Positions 1 through 56,434 of a stretch of DNA of 64,000 nucleotides are shown piece by piece; the stretch's first letter is position 1, and every line of letters starts with the position of its first letter. The translations under genes were made by a program, and so were the position numbers. The stretch is from positions 51,244,102-51,308,101 of the forward strand of contig CM031595.1 in the NCBI GenBank assembly GCA_018398815.1. Reading direction: 5' to 3'. Source of the stretch: Conus ventricosus (taxonomy: Eukaryota; Mollusca; Gastropoda; Neogastropoda; Conidae). The notes under the pieces were generated by a model that searched no databases, was not told the origin of the DNA, and saw only the letters and a list, made by a program, of their open reading frames with translations.

Positions 1-578
1 AATGTTAATACAGCTTAAAGCACTAGTTGTCCAGCCAGCATGCACATCAATCCACACTCACATTGCAGCTTGTACTCTGGATTGATATGCTGGGCCAAAT
101 TACACCTGCTTTGTTCTAGTCTATCAGGCAAGCAATGTGCACATTGTGAATGCAGAATCAACATAGTTCAAGTCTGACCCTACATCCAGGCAAAACACTG
201 CAGTCACACACACTTTCTGACACTCTCTACACACTTGCACCAAACTGTACAATGGCTATCTCCATATCATAACAACTGTACAAAGCTGATCTTCCTGCAT
301 ACACATGAGAAAAATGGGTTCCATCCATTCCTGCCTCAGAAACACAATGCACAGAAGGTCTCTGTCACAACACACCACACAGCAAGTCTTACAACATACA
401 GTTGGGGATTCTGAACTACATGTTTGAGATAACAGATCATGCCCATTTCTTCATTTCAAATGTTTCTTCATGCCTCATGCAAAGAAATGAAAAGGTAACA
501 CAGCAGGGAAGATAAGTGAGGACATTCATGGTAAAAGCACTTTTTTGTTGCAATCAACATAAATGAGAACATAATGCA

Positions 579-651
<73 letters not shown>

Positions 652-703
652 AACATAACCGAGAAAAACTGAAAAAGGAGCAGATACATACACAAAGCAA
701 AAC
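1..703 (-). other. 3' untranslated region of the PKC gene
   Basis: This follows the stop codon on the minus strand. I found no AATAAA signal on the minus strand here (TTTATT on plus), so the message probably continues past position 1. It contains a long (CT)n tract, (AG)n on plus at about 581-647, starting roughly 57 nt after the stop. Confidence 0.7.
581..647. repeat. (AG)n microsatellite in the PKC 3' UTR
   Basis: About 33 uninterrupted AG units, read as (CU)n in the PKC message. Its place inside the UTR means length changes would alter the transcript. Confidence 0.95.
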
Positions 704-44180
<43,477 letters not shown>

Positions 44181-44391
44181 TTAGGGGTGTGCAAGACACC
44201 ATGGTCCTCATCGCACATTACTGAAACAGCTCAAGTGAGTATAGTGGGTTCTCATCAGTGCAATGATTAACATGCAAGTGTAGTGCTGTTTTCAGTTTTA
44301 GTTTTATTCAAATCTGAGCTGACCACATGGGGCCCTTAAAGGACTGTCACAACAGAGCATCAAGTCATTCCTGTCAATGGAACAAAAGAAA

Positions 44392-44394
<3 letters not shown>

Positions 44395-44435
<41 letters not shown>

Positions 44436-44453
44436 AAATATCTATATATATAT
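44395..44453. repeat. (TA)n microsatellite
   Basis: TA run with AAAATATC interruption, then a GTATGTA tail. Confidence 0.92.
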
Positions 44454-44489
44454 ATTTGTGTATGTATGTATGTACACACATGCACACAC

Positions 44490-44645
44490 ATGCACTGATG
44501 TAGTCATTTAGGCAGATGACAGTCCTGTGCGCAAAATGCACTTTGCACATGTAAAAAACAAAACAAAACAGAAAACAACAACAACAAAACAGGACATGGG
44601 AGTTGTCCCTGGTAAAATTCTATAGAAAAGTCCACTTTGGAAAAC
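44490..44645 (+). mobile_element. SINE-like fragment related to 20425-20903
   Basis: Contains GGCAGATGACAGTCCTGTG and GTAAAATTCTATAGAAAAGT-CCACTTTGG, matching the 20460-20545 segment. Confidence 0.6.
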
Positions 44646-45065
44646 AAAATACATTCATGCAGAAAAAAAAGTGGCGCTACAGTCTAGCCTTCACTTTTCA
44701 TGTCAGCCAAACTTTTTACATGGTGAAATATCTTGTGATCATGAAGTCATCACAACACATGTATAACACAGTAATTAAACTACCAACGTCCTCCGCTGAT
44801 AAAACTGTACTGTGCAGAGAGAGCCTATCATTCAAAATCAGCTCTTCATATTGAAATAACAGAGCAAAACATTTAAAACAGTTCAGTACAACAACATAAA
44901 AGAACATAAAACAGCCTTTGACATGTTTTTTGCCAGGCTGAAAACATGAAGGCCACACCAGTGTAGCAAGTTAAACACATCATACCTTCACTGTACATTG
45001 TTGGTATCAAATGATTCCACAGTCATGATTTTCACTTGATAACTGAGTCTGTTTCTAAGCTATCT

Positions 45066-45119
45066 AGATAAGATAATGTTGCTTATAGCCCAGCCGACCG
45101 CAAAGGGCCATATCAGGGC
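45066..45119 (-). mobile_element. 54-bp retroposon 3' fragment with 13-bp target duplication
   Basis: The insert reads, on the minus strand, from GCCCTGATATGGCCCTTTGC to a (TTATC)n-like end. It is flanked exactly by TTCTAAGCTATCT at 45053-45065 and 45120-45132. The family also occurs at 19333-19400. Confidence 0.85.
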
Positions 45120-45762
45120 TTCTAAGCTATCTCCATAAAACTTTATTACTTTTGTCAAAAACACACAGCCCACATCTACACCCCAAATTATTTGCTTTTG
45201 TCTGTAAAAAAAAACAACCAACAACAAAACAGACAAAAATCTCAGTACGTCATGGTCTGATTAGACCCATACTCCCAAAGAAGAAAGCTTAAACTCTGAA
45301 CGTTGCAAGTCTGGTCTCACCCATGCATTCTAAAAGACAGAATCTGAACCTTATCTAAAAGGCTGGTTTCTGGAGACGCACTGTATGATTTCACTTTTAC
45401 AAACATTCATGTGCTGGGCTTGTGACTGTGAATGCTGAGAATGGATCTTTCAAGAATAAGTTCGCACACGGTCACACTCTAAATAATACATTAATTCTCT
45501 GGATTAGAATTACGTGCTCTTTATTTTTGAGGTCCATCACAAGCACACCTATGAGCATGATGCTAATTCTCTATCTCATACGCACGTGTGCATGCATACA
45601 CACAAGAAAGCATGTGCACTCAAACATGAACAGTTACATGCACAGATGCAACACATACATACACAAAGCAATACATGCACATATGCATACATGCACACTC
45701 ATTTGCACCTACAAATACACTCATACACATCAACTTTTTCAACAACAACTACACACAAACAT

Positions 45763-45766
<4 letters not shown>

Positions 45767-45796
<30 letters not shown>

Positions 45797-45822
45797 GTGC
45801 ACACACACACACACACACACAC

Positions 45823-45855
<33 letters not shown>
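45767..45855. repeat. (CT)n-(CA)n microsatellite
   Basis: CT run into CA runs with ACGTGC and ACAACA breaks. Confidence 0.93.
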
Positions 45856-45857
<2 letters not shown>

Positions 45858-46420
45858 AGCACACCCATGAGAGTGCTTTTATACCATACTGACGTGCAGT
45901 CACTGACAAACATGACTACAGGTTTGTGTACCGATAGGTGTGAATAGTATGATGTTCAAAGTCAACCTTGTGCATGCTTGAATGTATGCATGTATGCATG
46001 CATGTGCATCAACTCCAATGCAGATAGAGTTTTTTTTACATGTCCATGCATATTGAAACAAAGAAGTAAGCTGAATCACTAACATCAAAGCTGATTACAT
46101 TTTTTTTTTAATTTGCCATCTCCATGTCATTTTACATTAGCCAATTAGCTTTTAGTAAAAAAAAGAAAAACAACAACCAAGAAATATTAACAAAATACTA
46201 TTCAATTCCACCACCTCAAGATGTATCACAAATTATCAAGACCATAATGAATGGCAAGGCTTAGTCGGTTTATAAAAAAAAGGAAAAAAAAAAGCATGAC
46301 CCATGGCATGAGGCAAAGCTTTACTCCTTCAGATAAAGCACTGGTCTTTGTAGACCCACGACATATGGGAAAGCTTCATCCTTCACAAAATGCATGGGTC
46401 CCTTGAGACAGCACAAAAAT

Positions 46421-46888
46421 TTAGGCGATGTTCGGTGAAATTTAAAATGCCTAGACAACAGCTTAAGTTACTGATGAAAAGCTGATCTTAAATAATATGT
46501 CAATCACCTTCCATATTGGCCACAAGAGCAACTAATTTAGGCGATGTTCTGTGAAAGTTAAAATGCCTAGACAACAGCTGAAGTCATTGATGAAAAGCTG
46601 ATCTTAAATAATATGTCAATCACCTTCCATATTGGCCACATGAGCAACTAATTTAGGCGATGTTCTGTGAAAGTTAAAATGCCTAGACAACAGCTGAAGT
46701 CATTGATGAAAAGCTGATCTTAAATAATATGTCAATCACCTTCCATATTGGCCACATGAGCAACTAATTTAGACGATGTTCTGTGAAAGTTAAAATGCCT
46801 AGACAACAGCTGAAGTCACTGATGAAAAACTGATCTTAAATAATATGTCAATCAGTGAATCACCTTCCATATTGGTGACATGAGCAAC
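46421..46888. repeat. 116-bp tandem repeat, four copies
   Basis: TTAGGCGATG (once TTAGACGATG) starts at 46421, 46537, 46653 and 46769, exactly 116 bp apart. Copies differ at few positions. The last copy has a short extra duplication of TCAGTGAA-like sequence near 46852. Confidence 0.95.
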
Positions 46889-47714
46889 TAACACTGCAGA
46901 CTGGATGGTTAGTACTCCTTCTAGTGGCTAAAGGCTCACTATTTAGTTGGATTATTACAAACAAAAAAAAAAGTCTCAAACCCTTTTAAACAAACAAACA
47001 AAACAAATAAGCAAACAAATTTAAAGAACAAACACAGGTGAAAGAGCCACAAAGGCAACAAAAAAAAAATAAATAAAAATAACGACAGAAAATGAAGAAA
47101 AGAAGGGGGGTTGGTTGATCCACTCAGAGCCACTGACAGTAACAGAAAAGGGGAAATTTTTAGAAGAAAATTCCAGACAAGGAGACAACTTTCACTGATA
47201 AAGCTCCTGGCATCCTTGCGGGAGCAGAAAAAAAAACGCAAAAGTTTGTATGATAAAGACAGATGAATAAATAATTAAGGGAAAAAAGTGGTAGACAATA
47301 GTACAGAAAGCTTCAAGTAAAAAAAAAAAAAAATTATGCCGTTTCCAGCCAAGCCAACAGCAGGAGAGAGAGAAGAAGGGAAAAGGGGGAACCATCATGA
47401 AAACACACATTGTCAAAGAAGACAGAACTGGTAATCTACAGGTGGTGGGGGATTACAGTTTATACAGGAAGAACACCCAGCAACCCCATGGGATATGTAC
47501 AGTGCTGGTTGGTGGTACCAGATACAGTTCCATAAAGCTGTCCATCACTTACATGCATTTTATGAGTTTGGTCTAACGCACACACACACACATACACACA
47601 CATGTGCGCGCACACCACACACATGAAAAGAGGAAGACAGATGCCTCTACCTGCAATACTCTCAACCGCACCCACCCCTTCATCCTGCTGTTAACTGACA
47701 TCAGCTCTAAATCA

Positions 47715-48090
47715 TAGATGGTCCCATAGTCAAATGGTTACAGCATCTGTCTGACAGTTGTCATCTGACAAACTTGTGGGGTTGGATTTTTTCAGCCTGA
47801 AAAATCCTTCTGTTCATCCAGCAGTAAATGGGCACCTGATTCAGGTCGCGGAAGAAGTGGGGTGGAATCAGTTTTCCATCTTGTTGTGTCCTAGACCCAC
47901 TGAAACTACTCTGCAAGTTCTGTGGCCCTACTCCAGAGGTTCACTTGCTCCCTTTGTCTGAGGCACGGCATGACAGAATGCTTAGATGTCATCCCTCCCC
48001 TTCCACTGTTCTAACCTTCCCTGGTTCCCATAATCAGGGACCCACTGACAACTGGGTGGACGGAGGATTTTCAAGCTGTAAAAATCTGAC
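47715..48090 (+). mobile_element. tRNA-like SINE candidate
   Basis: Starts GATGGTCCCATAGTCAAATG with A-box-like GTCAAATGGTTACAGC and a weak B box TGGGGTTGGATTTT. The body contains GGGCACCTGATTCAGGTCGC, which has the look of a conserved SINE core. No copy elsewhere in the window supports it. Confidence 0.5.
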
Positions 48091-48834
48091 CGAACAATCC
48101 GTTTAAACTCATGATGTCAGCTCCACAGGCAAATGCTCAAACCATTTCAATATGGGCCCCTCAGTCATCAAGATCAAATAAGAAAAGCTGACATGTCACG
48201 AATAAATCAAAACAGGGAGGGAGGAAAAAAAAAGAAGTCTGAACCATTTCCAGAGCTGGCAGAGTGGATGGGGAGTGGGGGTGGTATGGAAAGGATAGTC
48301 AGAGACAAAAAAAAAAGAAGTAAAAAGAAGAAGAAAAATATCACTTGCACAGAAATTCTGAAAAATGGGGGAGATAATTGTACTGTAAGACCCCCTTCCC
48401 TCCCCTCCAGCAGCTGCACAGGGGAACATTCAGGGTAAAAAAAAGGTTGGGGACATCTACATATCAGTCTAAGTGTATACTAGTTTATATGCATGTGTGC
48501 ATCCGGATAACGATAATAAAAACGTATGCTGCTTTAACAAGATGCTGACTACATCCACACTAGGGGAAAATATAAAAAAGACTGAGTTAATGTAAACTTC
48601 TGTACATGTATGCACTGTGTGTGCTGCTTACTATAATTGTCATGCCCTAAACTAATTTTAATCAGAGAAGACTGAGACACACTGCAGCATTACTGAAAAC
48701 ATGCCAACACATGAACACACACATAAAGCAGAGAGCAGACAAATGCTTGTTTAACACACAATGCAAAACAGACAAATGAATTTTCAACAAGTGTCTTCTC
48801 CAGACATCACATTTAACAGATAAAAAAAGAAAAT

Positions 48835-49009
48835 ACACAAAACAATACTGCTCAGAGGAGTGTCAGCAGGAGAATGATGCACTCTGACTTTCATTCCCTG
48901 TGGACAACCATCTGTGGCATTTTGTTTTACATATTTCTGTCTGTTATTTGTGACACCTAAAGAAGACATGCTTGTCAAAGAGCCGCTTATCTGTTCTGCC
49001 TTACAAGCC

Positions 49010-49010
<1 letters not shown>
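48835..49010 (+). repeat. Dispersed-repeat copy related to the minisatellite flank
   Basis: Contains TGTCAGCAGGAGAATG-like and TGTGACACCTAAAGAAGACA blocks in the same order as at 4400-4545 but without array expansion. Confidence 0.5.
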
Positions 49011-49013
<3 letters not shown>

Positions 49014-49079
<66 letters not shown>

Positions 49080-49244
49080 TGAGTGAGATGGCTTCATAAG
49101 TTATGTGATAATTTCCGTTATAGTTTGTATTTTTACATAGCGTAAGTTATGTAATGATTTCCATTATTGTCTTTTTTCATTTTTCTTTTATAGTTTGTAT
49201 AATTTCCTTTTAGTTTGTATTTTGGACTGACAACGCTACCTGGC

Positions 49245-49332
<88 letters not shown>

Positions 49333-49350
49333 TGTGTGTATGTGTGTGTG
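49014..49350. repeat. Two long (GT)n tracts with duplicated flank
   Basis: GT runs at 49014-49078 and 49243-49350. Each is followed by a similar flank (GGCTTCATAAGTTATG-like, then GATAATTTCC), suggesting a segmental duplication that includes the GT tract. Confidence 0.88.
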
Positions 49351-49914
49351 TTGACTTCATAACATAAGTTATGAAATAATTTCCTAACTCTCTCTCAGTT
49401 ACGTGAGTTAGTGACTGTGAACTGTCGTATGGCAAGAGAATATTCTAATGAACAAACATGGGATCTAACAATCCATAAGATATAAGGATTAATGCGCCCA
49501 GTACACAAGAGAGCCTGATATAATCAGTAAATAATTCTCAAAGAGGAGCAGACACACCACAAATAACACTTTTCACATTAAAATCAACTATACTAGAAAA
49601 CATTATCATTAGCATTACAATCCACTCTGCTGGAAAGAGAATATTCCTTAGCATTAAAATCCACTATGCTGAAAACAGAAACCCTCAAATGGTCACATAA
49701 GCCAGTACTTCTTTTGTTATTCTAATTTTAAATATAATCCAAATCAGTCAAAATTCAAAAGTAAAAAAATCAGGCCATACAGTGATGACCAACTTGCTGA
49801 CTGATGGCTTTCTGACAATGCAAAATAAACAATTGTGAGTTAACTGTTATTTGTCATCTTTTTCAGATTTTGGAAAAGAACTGAAGTTAATGGACTACAC
49901 AGCTATAAACACAC

Positions 49915-49977
49915 ACTGACTGACTGACTGAAACCATTTACTGTCAGATTAACATACTGTTGTACTGACAATATGTT

Positions 49978-50011
<34 letters not shown>

Positions 50012-50075
50012 GACTGACTGACTGACTGAAACCAATTACTGTCAGATTAACATACTGTTGTACTGACAATGTGTT

Positions 50076-50128
<53 letters not shown>

Positions 50129-50192
50129 GACTGACTGATTGACTGAAACCATTTACTGTCAGATTAACATACTGTTGTACTGACAATATGTG

Positions 50193-50235
<43 letters not shown>

Positions 50236-50265
50236 TGTATGTGCACACACACACACACACGCATC
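49915..50265. repeat. Tandem array of about 100 bp containing (CA)n
   Basis: Three copies of TGACTGACTGA-AACCATTTACTGTCAG, ATTAACATACTGTTGTACTG, ACAATATGTTAAA then (CA)n of different lengths. Confidence 0.93.
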
Positions 50266-50469
50266 ACCACACACCCTTCTTAAGATTTTATTGAGACTTG
50301 GTTCACATAATCAGAAACTATCTTAATGTATTAATTCTGTTCATACGAGAAGGGTTCTACTCTGGCAACACACTGATCATTCTGAGGAAACTTCAAGAAT
50401 TTAGCTGCCTCACAGTCATATGACTGAGGATATCAAAAAGTGACTGACAAATGATTTTTTTTTTTTTCA

Positions 50470-50577
50470 GGATGATACTCCTGCGGGCACTGCCTGTATA
50501 GACAGGCAGTGGAGTTTTGTGTCTATGACCGTTTTTTATCCCGCCATTAAGGCAGCCATACTCCATCTTCTGGGAAA
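50470..50577 (-). mobile_element. 3' fragment of the 5001-5408 SINE family
   Basis: Reverse-complement copy of the SINE tail: TACTCCTGCGGGCA, CTGTATAGACAGGCAGTGGA, TTTTTATCCCGCCATTAA and GGCAGCCATACTCCA match the 5260-5390 segment. A T-rich run at about 50455-50468 stands where the poly-A/GAA tail would be. It is 5'-truncated. Confidence 0.8.
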
Positions 50578-51469
50578 AGACAAATGATTTGATATATATG
50601 AGAATTGCTGGAGGACATCAAAATCCCTCTGTAGCAATATAAAAGAATGAAATGTCTGCTTTCTAAATTACATTTCTCAATAAGTAAATTATACTGAGAT
50701 TTGGCAAGTCAACGTACATTCACTGTCAAATGACTTCCAAACTCATGCAATATAATGGCAGAAAATGTTTCTTACTTTTATGGAGAGAGAGAGCAGTAGG
50801 CTGATCCATCAGCTGAACTTTTATGATGATGCACATTTTCCCCTCCACCGGACACCATTTTACAGACATCCTGTCAAACCTTTTTTTTTTTTTTTTTTTT
50901 TTTAAAACAGCCTGCACTCCATCCCATTCCTTTTTGCCTCCTTGGTTTCTGCCATACCCCTCCCTTATTATGGATAGATTCTGCAACCATACCCTTCTGT
51001 ATCTGTTAATCTTTATTTGGCATCCCCCTCCCCTTCCCGCCTCCTGTACCCCCCCTCCCTTTCTTAACACACATATGGGTACATGCACGCACACACAAAT
51101 ACTTCACACTACAAATACTTAAACATGATGCACACACTGATGTAAACACAACAAAATATCCTAACATTTTCCTATTAATCTTCTCCCCCCCCCCATCCCC
51201 ACCATCACCATGTAGGAAGAAAATCCAGGGACTGCTGGACATCAGATTTTTTTCTGGGGAAAACACCCCCTCTCATCCAAGAGTTTCTACTTGTACACTC
51301 TATGGGGGCAGGACTGCAGGTCACTGCTCCTCAATGACCATCTGCAGTTGCCTTATTTCATATTTTACTTTTTTGTGGTGTTGGTATTCAGACCAGCAAT
51401 TTCTGGATAACTGTTTACCTAAAGTCAGCTTTTGACAGATGCCTAAACCACTTAAGTGTCAAGTAACTG

Positions 51470-52432
51470 TGGAAATATATGCCTTATGAAGTTCTCTATT
51501 GTTCTTCCTTGACTAGATACAGCTGGAGATCTTTGCTGCTGCTTAACCTTTTGCCATCTGTGCTTTGGTTTTCTTGCTTCTAAAAACAGCTGTTTCATTG
51601 ATTACAGGCTGACGTTCATACAAATTCTCTTTCTCTAATCTCTATGGCTAGGAATTCATCTTGGGAGCCAGATTCCCTTAAGCTGCTGGCTAGACTGACA
51701 TACTTCTCAGTCTTGTAGTTGCTGTCTTCCTTCATCCTGGTTTTATATTCAAATTGCACACCGATTTTCATCAGAACCATTGTTTCAAAGTAGGGGAATG
51801 GAGCACTACATCTGGTCTCATACCACTCTTACTGGTGATTTGTGGGAATGTTTTACATTTTTTTTGTTTCCATTCTGGAAGACCTGCTTATCTTTCTTAA
51901 TTAACCACTCCATCCAGTAAATCCTGCTTCCTTGTGCCAGATGTAACTCCTGTTCAAGATTATGACTCCTGATTCCTGCCATTTGGAACATCGTTGCAGG
52001 AGCTGGTGGTGGTGTTTTTCCTCTGGCAATACTTATCACATGTACAGTCTCTTTGAGCACTTACTTGTTCCTCCGTATGTACCTTCAGTGGGTTAGCATT
52101 GTTCTGTGCATGAGCTAAAAACCTGTTCCATTCTTAGTTTGTTCTGACAGAGTGTACACACATGGTCAACTGATTTCCCCATTTCATATGGTTTGCATTC
52201 AAGGGCAGAAGGACATCATTATGCCTGAGAAGAACCATATATGTCCCATTTCTTCTTTGGAGTCCACTTTCCCACACAGTGAATTGCCCTTGTTGGCCTT
52301 GCTGGAATGCGTTGTGGTATCCGCTCACTTTTCCTTCTCCCATATAACCATTTTTCCCTTTGCTTTCCCTTCTGCCTCTGACCATCAATTCATTTCTGCT
52401 GATCCTAATCTCTGCTTGGTGTCTATCCTGTA

Positions 52433-52464
<32 letters not shown>

Positions 52465-52620
52465 CCGAGATCTATAAGCTTTCCTTTGCTATGTCCATGG
52501 TCTCCCAATCCTGAATTTCTCAACAATGGATTTCAGGGGTAGCTTTAACTTGACAACAGCTTAGCTGCCAACCTTCTGGAGTCAAAATTCAGGAACCATT
52601 GGATAAAAGGGGGTAGTGTA
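51470..52620 (-). mobile_element. Second, more decayed copy of the endonuclease LINE
   Basis: On the minus strand, matches to 30960-32190 run in order: a segment like K-S-I near 52550, A-K-E-S-L near 52480, Q-Q-G-Q-Q-G-Q near 52290, L-N-A-N-H-M-K-W-G near 52190, K-E-T-V near 52050, A-P-A-T-M-F-Q near 51995, and Y-K-T-E-K-Y with L-A-S-S-L-R-E near 51690. The zinc knuckle is mutated and in another frame, the endonuclease is interrupted by stops, part of the linker is deleted and a poly-C run (52433-52462) sits inside. The shared 3' end AACTTCATAAGGC is at about 51490. Confidence 0.8.
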
Positions 52621-54453
52621 GACTGACAGGGTACAATTTGGTTTTTGGCCGAGATTTTTCAACCTGAAACTGCTTCAGCTGACAAATGCTAGGTTTAAAA
52701 GCAATGTATTTTCCAATGCAAGTAATTGCTGACATTCACATAACATTATCTGGGCTTTACTCTGGAATACTTTATTTACTCCATTGAAAAATGACTCTCA
52801 AAGCCTACATTTTTCGACAAATTTTTGAAATTCAGGATTTTTTCTTACCATTCTGGATACAAGGAATGATTTTTAAAACAGAAAATGTCCAGAAAAATTC
52901 CAAGGGATAGCAAGCTATGCAACAGTAAAGGCAACAACACTGAGACCAGGTGGTCTCTTCTTTTTCCCCATGTGCTTTTAACAAGCAGTGTCACAAACAG
53001 CTCACACTTGTAACAAGAAAGATCTTCTGGTATCTTTTAATGTCCAGCTATCGAAACTAAAAACAGCATCAATGCACAGTTATGTACTCATCAATGCACA
53101 GTTATGTACTCATGTAGATCACAGCAGTTCACAGGGTAGCCTATATCACATTCTCTTGCTCCTTATCTTTTCTATCATAAACAGCCCTACATAAACATGG
53201 CGGGAACTACAGGGGGTTTGGGAAAAAAAAGAAAAAAGGGTTCCCAGTAAATCCATAATGACAACAGCTTCCAGCTGCACACTGAGCTGCATTTAACACC
53301 TTTCCTGACATTCTTCACCCCCTCTTTTCTTGCACACTGCCAAATAGCTCTTCCGGGAGAGAGAGGAGGGGGTGTTTCCTCAAATTTTTCAATTCCCCAA
53401 GCCAACAATATAATCACTTGTTGTCAGGGCAGAAAATCAATAGCAGAAAGCCTGTGAAGCCACAGGGCTAAGAGGCAGAGGACTGGCTAGATGGCTGGGT
53501 TGGGGAGGATGACGAAATGATAATGTCCTTGCCTGCAGGCCCTGGTTTTAGTGGAAGCTTAGAAAAATTAAATTAACTAAAATGCTGACAAAGATAGAAA
53601 AGCCATGCATAAACCCTCAAGCTCTGAAACAAGTTCCATTTGTCTTTTCCACAAAACTGATGCAGAAGTTTGTCTTTTACTGTTAAGTGTAATGCTTACA
53701 CTCTCACTTTTTCTTTAAAATTGTTATGCATAAAACTGAGGTCAGTGTTTCAAATTCCTCTCAAACAAGGTGTCTTCATATCCTTTTCAAGAAAACTAAG
53801 AAGTAGGCATATCTCCAGCTAGAACTTCATGATGTATGGATTGAACTCAAAACATGTATTCAGGGCTGCCTATGAAATGAAGTGACCAGACCTGAAAATT
53901 GTTTCACAGCATTTTCGGGGCTTGAAGCTGTGCAGGCAAGTGGGAGTGGGGTGGGGAAGAGAAAGGTAAAGTGGAAAGGGGGAGGGGATGGAGAGGCGTG
54001 AAGTTGCTTTCATCTTCCACATGTTTGTCAAGGAGAGTGGGAGGCCACTTCCTTTCATCTTCCAAACACTTGTGACAGTAGAGGGCGGAAAATGACTTCC
54101 ATCAATACTTTCTTTTCTCAAACTTGGCCAAGACTTGCTTGCATTGCCATAATAAACACTTTCACCCTCAGACGAGGTAAACGCATTCAAAGAGAGGGTA
54201 CTCTCCTGGTCCTTAACAGAATCATCTGGTGCAAAGAAGCCAAGGCCGAACTGTTTTCATCAAGAGATTGTGTTCTTTCATGACTCATCAACGGACAGTT
54301 TTGTGGCTTGCAGCAAAAAATAATTCAAGTCTCCTGAGTGGTTGAGGTTATAAAATTTCGTTCAAGCTACATCCCCCCACAACCAATTACCAGTATGCGC
54401 TGATATGTTGTGAAAATAAAATGATGCATGTCTTTTCCCTTTTAGTGATTTGC

Positions 54454-54456
<3 letters not shown>

Positions 54457-54524
<68 letters not shown>
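54457..54524. repeat. (GT)n microsatellite
   Basis: About 34 uninterrupted GT units. Confidence 0.95.
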
Positions 54525-54526
<2 letters not shown>

Positions 54527-55490
54527 AAAGCTTCAAACCACACATCACTTTGTCTATGTGAACTGAAACACTGTAAAGTATATATACTTTCAACTTTGCA
54601 AAAATAACATTCTGCTGTATAAACCTGTCAACTCATTCAACATTTTTCTCCTTCCTCCATGTTAAAACATCACACAGTTTCTCCCATTGACATTGATTTA
54701 CTGTCATATTTGATGTGATTTATTAAGATTCTTCCAAAGAAATTGATGAATATGAAAGTAGCATGAACTGTCAGATTGTTAAATCTTGTTTTTTCCACCT
54801 CTTGAGAAGTTGAGAACATAACAATCCATGGAAACCAACTCCACAATTTTAGATCTGGCACATTCTGTGCGAGTTAATTAATGCATCTGAACTCTGTTCG
54901 TTAAGTTTGCTTCCACGAAAGAAAACCATACACAATACTAATAGTTTTCATTCAGTTTCACTTTTCATTGGATCTAGTTCAGCTGACCACACAAAGTCAT
55001 TTTATTAAAACAAACAAACAAACCAGTCTGTGATGAAAAGATAAGCAACATACACACATCTATAAAAACAAGCATCATCCATAACACTGCAATGTAACCA
55101 CTGACATCCTTTGAGCAGATAAGGACATGCTGAGTGTGTCAACCATTCCACTTAAATCTTTGGCACTCGAACAAAAAAATCAAACGTGAGTGCTACACAA
55201 AAGGGAGATCCTATCCATGGCCAATAGCAAAGCAGAACAGACAACCTGTTCATCTCTTGACAATCTCACAACCTGGTCACCAGATTATAACAGTATAATG
55301 GGAATCTTACCAACAGTAAACAGAGAAAAAGGCTAAGTAGACTCTAAAATTCAAAGACAGGTGAATGGTCCTCAGCAAAACGCAGCAACATTTCCAAGAT
55401 GTCTTGAATTAAAGTAGGCACTTCCAAAAACCAGAGGAATTTTTTTTTAAAAAAAAAGAAAAAGAAAAAAAAAGTATCATAGTATATTAC

Positions 55491-55523
55491 CTCATTTATC
55501 TCAAGAGCATTCAAAGGATTTGT
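55491..55523 (-). CDS. Candidate 33-nt cryptic or alternative exon (weak)
   Basis: On the minus strand a pyrimidine-rich acceptor (TTCTTTTTCTCAG) precedes ACAAATCC...AAATGAG and a donor GTAATA follows. The 11 codons read T-N-P-L-N-A-L-E-I-N-E without a stop. A length divisible by three would fit the phase 0 entry of the next PKC exon at 44138, at the C1A-C1B linker. Nothing in the peptide is recognisable as PKC, and such a site can occur by chance. Confidence 0.2.
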
Positions 55524-56348
55524 CTGAGAAAAAGAACATTTGAAAACAACTGACGCAATGAAAATACTTAACTGTCACAAATCATATCTGCAGTATGTAA
55601 AAGAACAAGGAAATTATGTGATTTACTCATGGAAAAAATAATACGGGCTATAGACAACTCCACAAGATGTTCATGATCATTCCACGCATGCAAAAGTAGT
55701 CAGAGCTAGTATTTTGTAGTAAAATCCCCTCCACAGAAAACAAAGTTTTATCTTATTTTCACTGAAAAGTCGGGCCCCTCCCCCCACCCCTTTCTTTTTC
55801 ATATGGAAGAGTCCAATATTCTTCTTATTTCATCTGTCAATAAAAAATCTATATTTCAATTTTTTTTCTGTGAAATTTTTTTTTTTTACAATTCATGTTG
55901 TTTACAGTCCAGCATGAACTGGAGACAAAACTGTTTTTCCACAGAAAATGCTAAAAACACAGACTGAATTATAGAGAAAGAAGAAATATTGGACTCTTTA
56001 TACAAAAAGAGGTACTGTTCAGACTTTTCCAATAAAAATATATATGCATGCATATTTTCATCTGGCCATTCAACTTGATTTCAATAGAAAATGAAATACA
56101 CAACAAAAATTTATCCTATCCCCAAAACATGATGATATGAAGACAATGAACATTTTAAAAAACAAAATAAATAAAACAAAATCAATTGTCTTGCATACCC
56201 CCCTTGCATCATCAAACACTTTGTATGTTTCTGTCAAATTACACACATACATACAAAAATATAAAGGCACATACACATTCAACCAAGCCAAAACCCCATT
56301 CCACCACAAATACAAAGATAATAAAGCTGACATACAGAAAAGACTGAG

Positions 56349-56353
<5 letters not shown>

Positions 56354-56431
<78 letters not shown>
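56354..56431. repeat. (AG)n microsatellite
   Basis: About 39 AG units. Confidence 0.95.
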
Positions 56432-56434
<3 letters not shown>

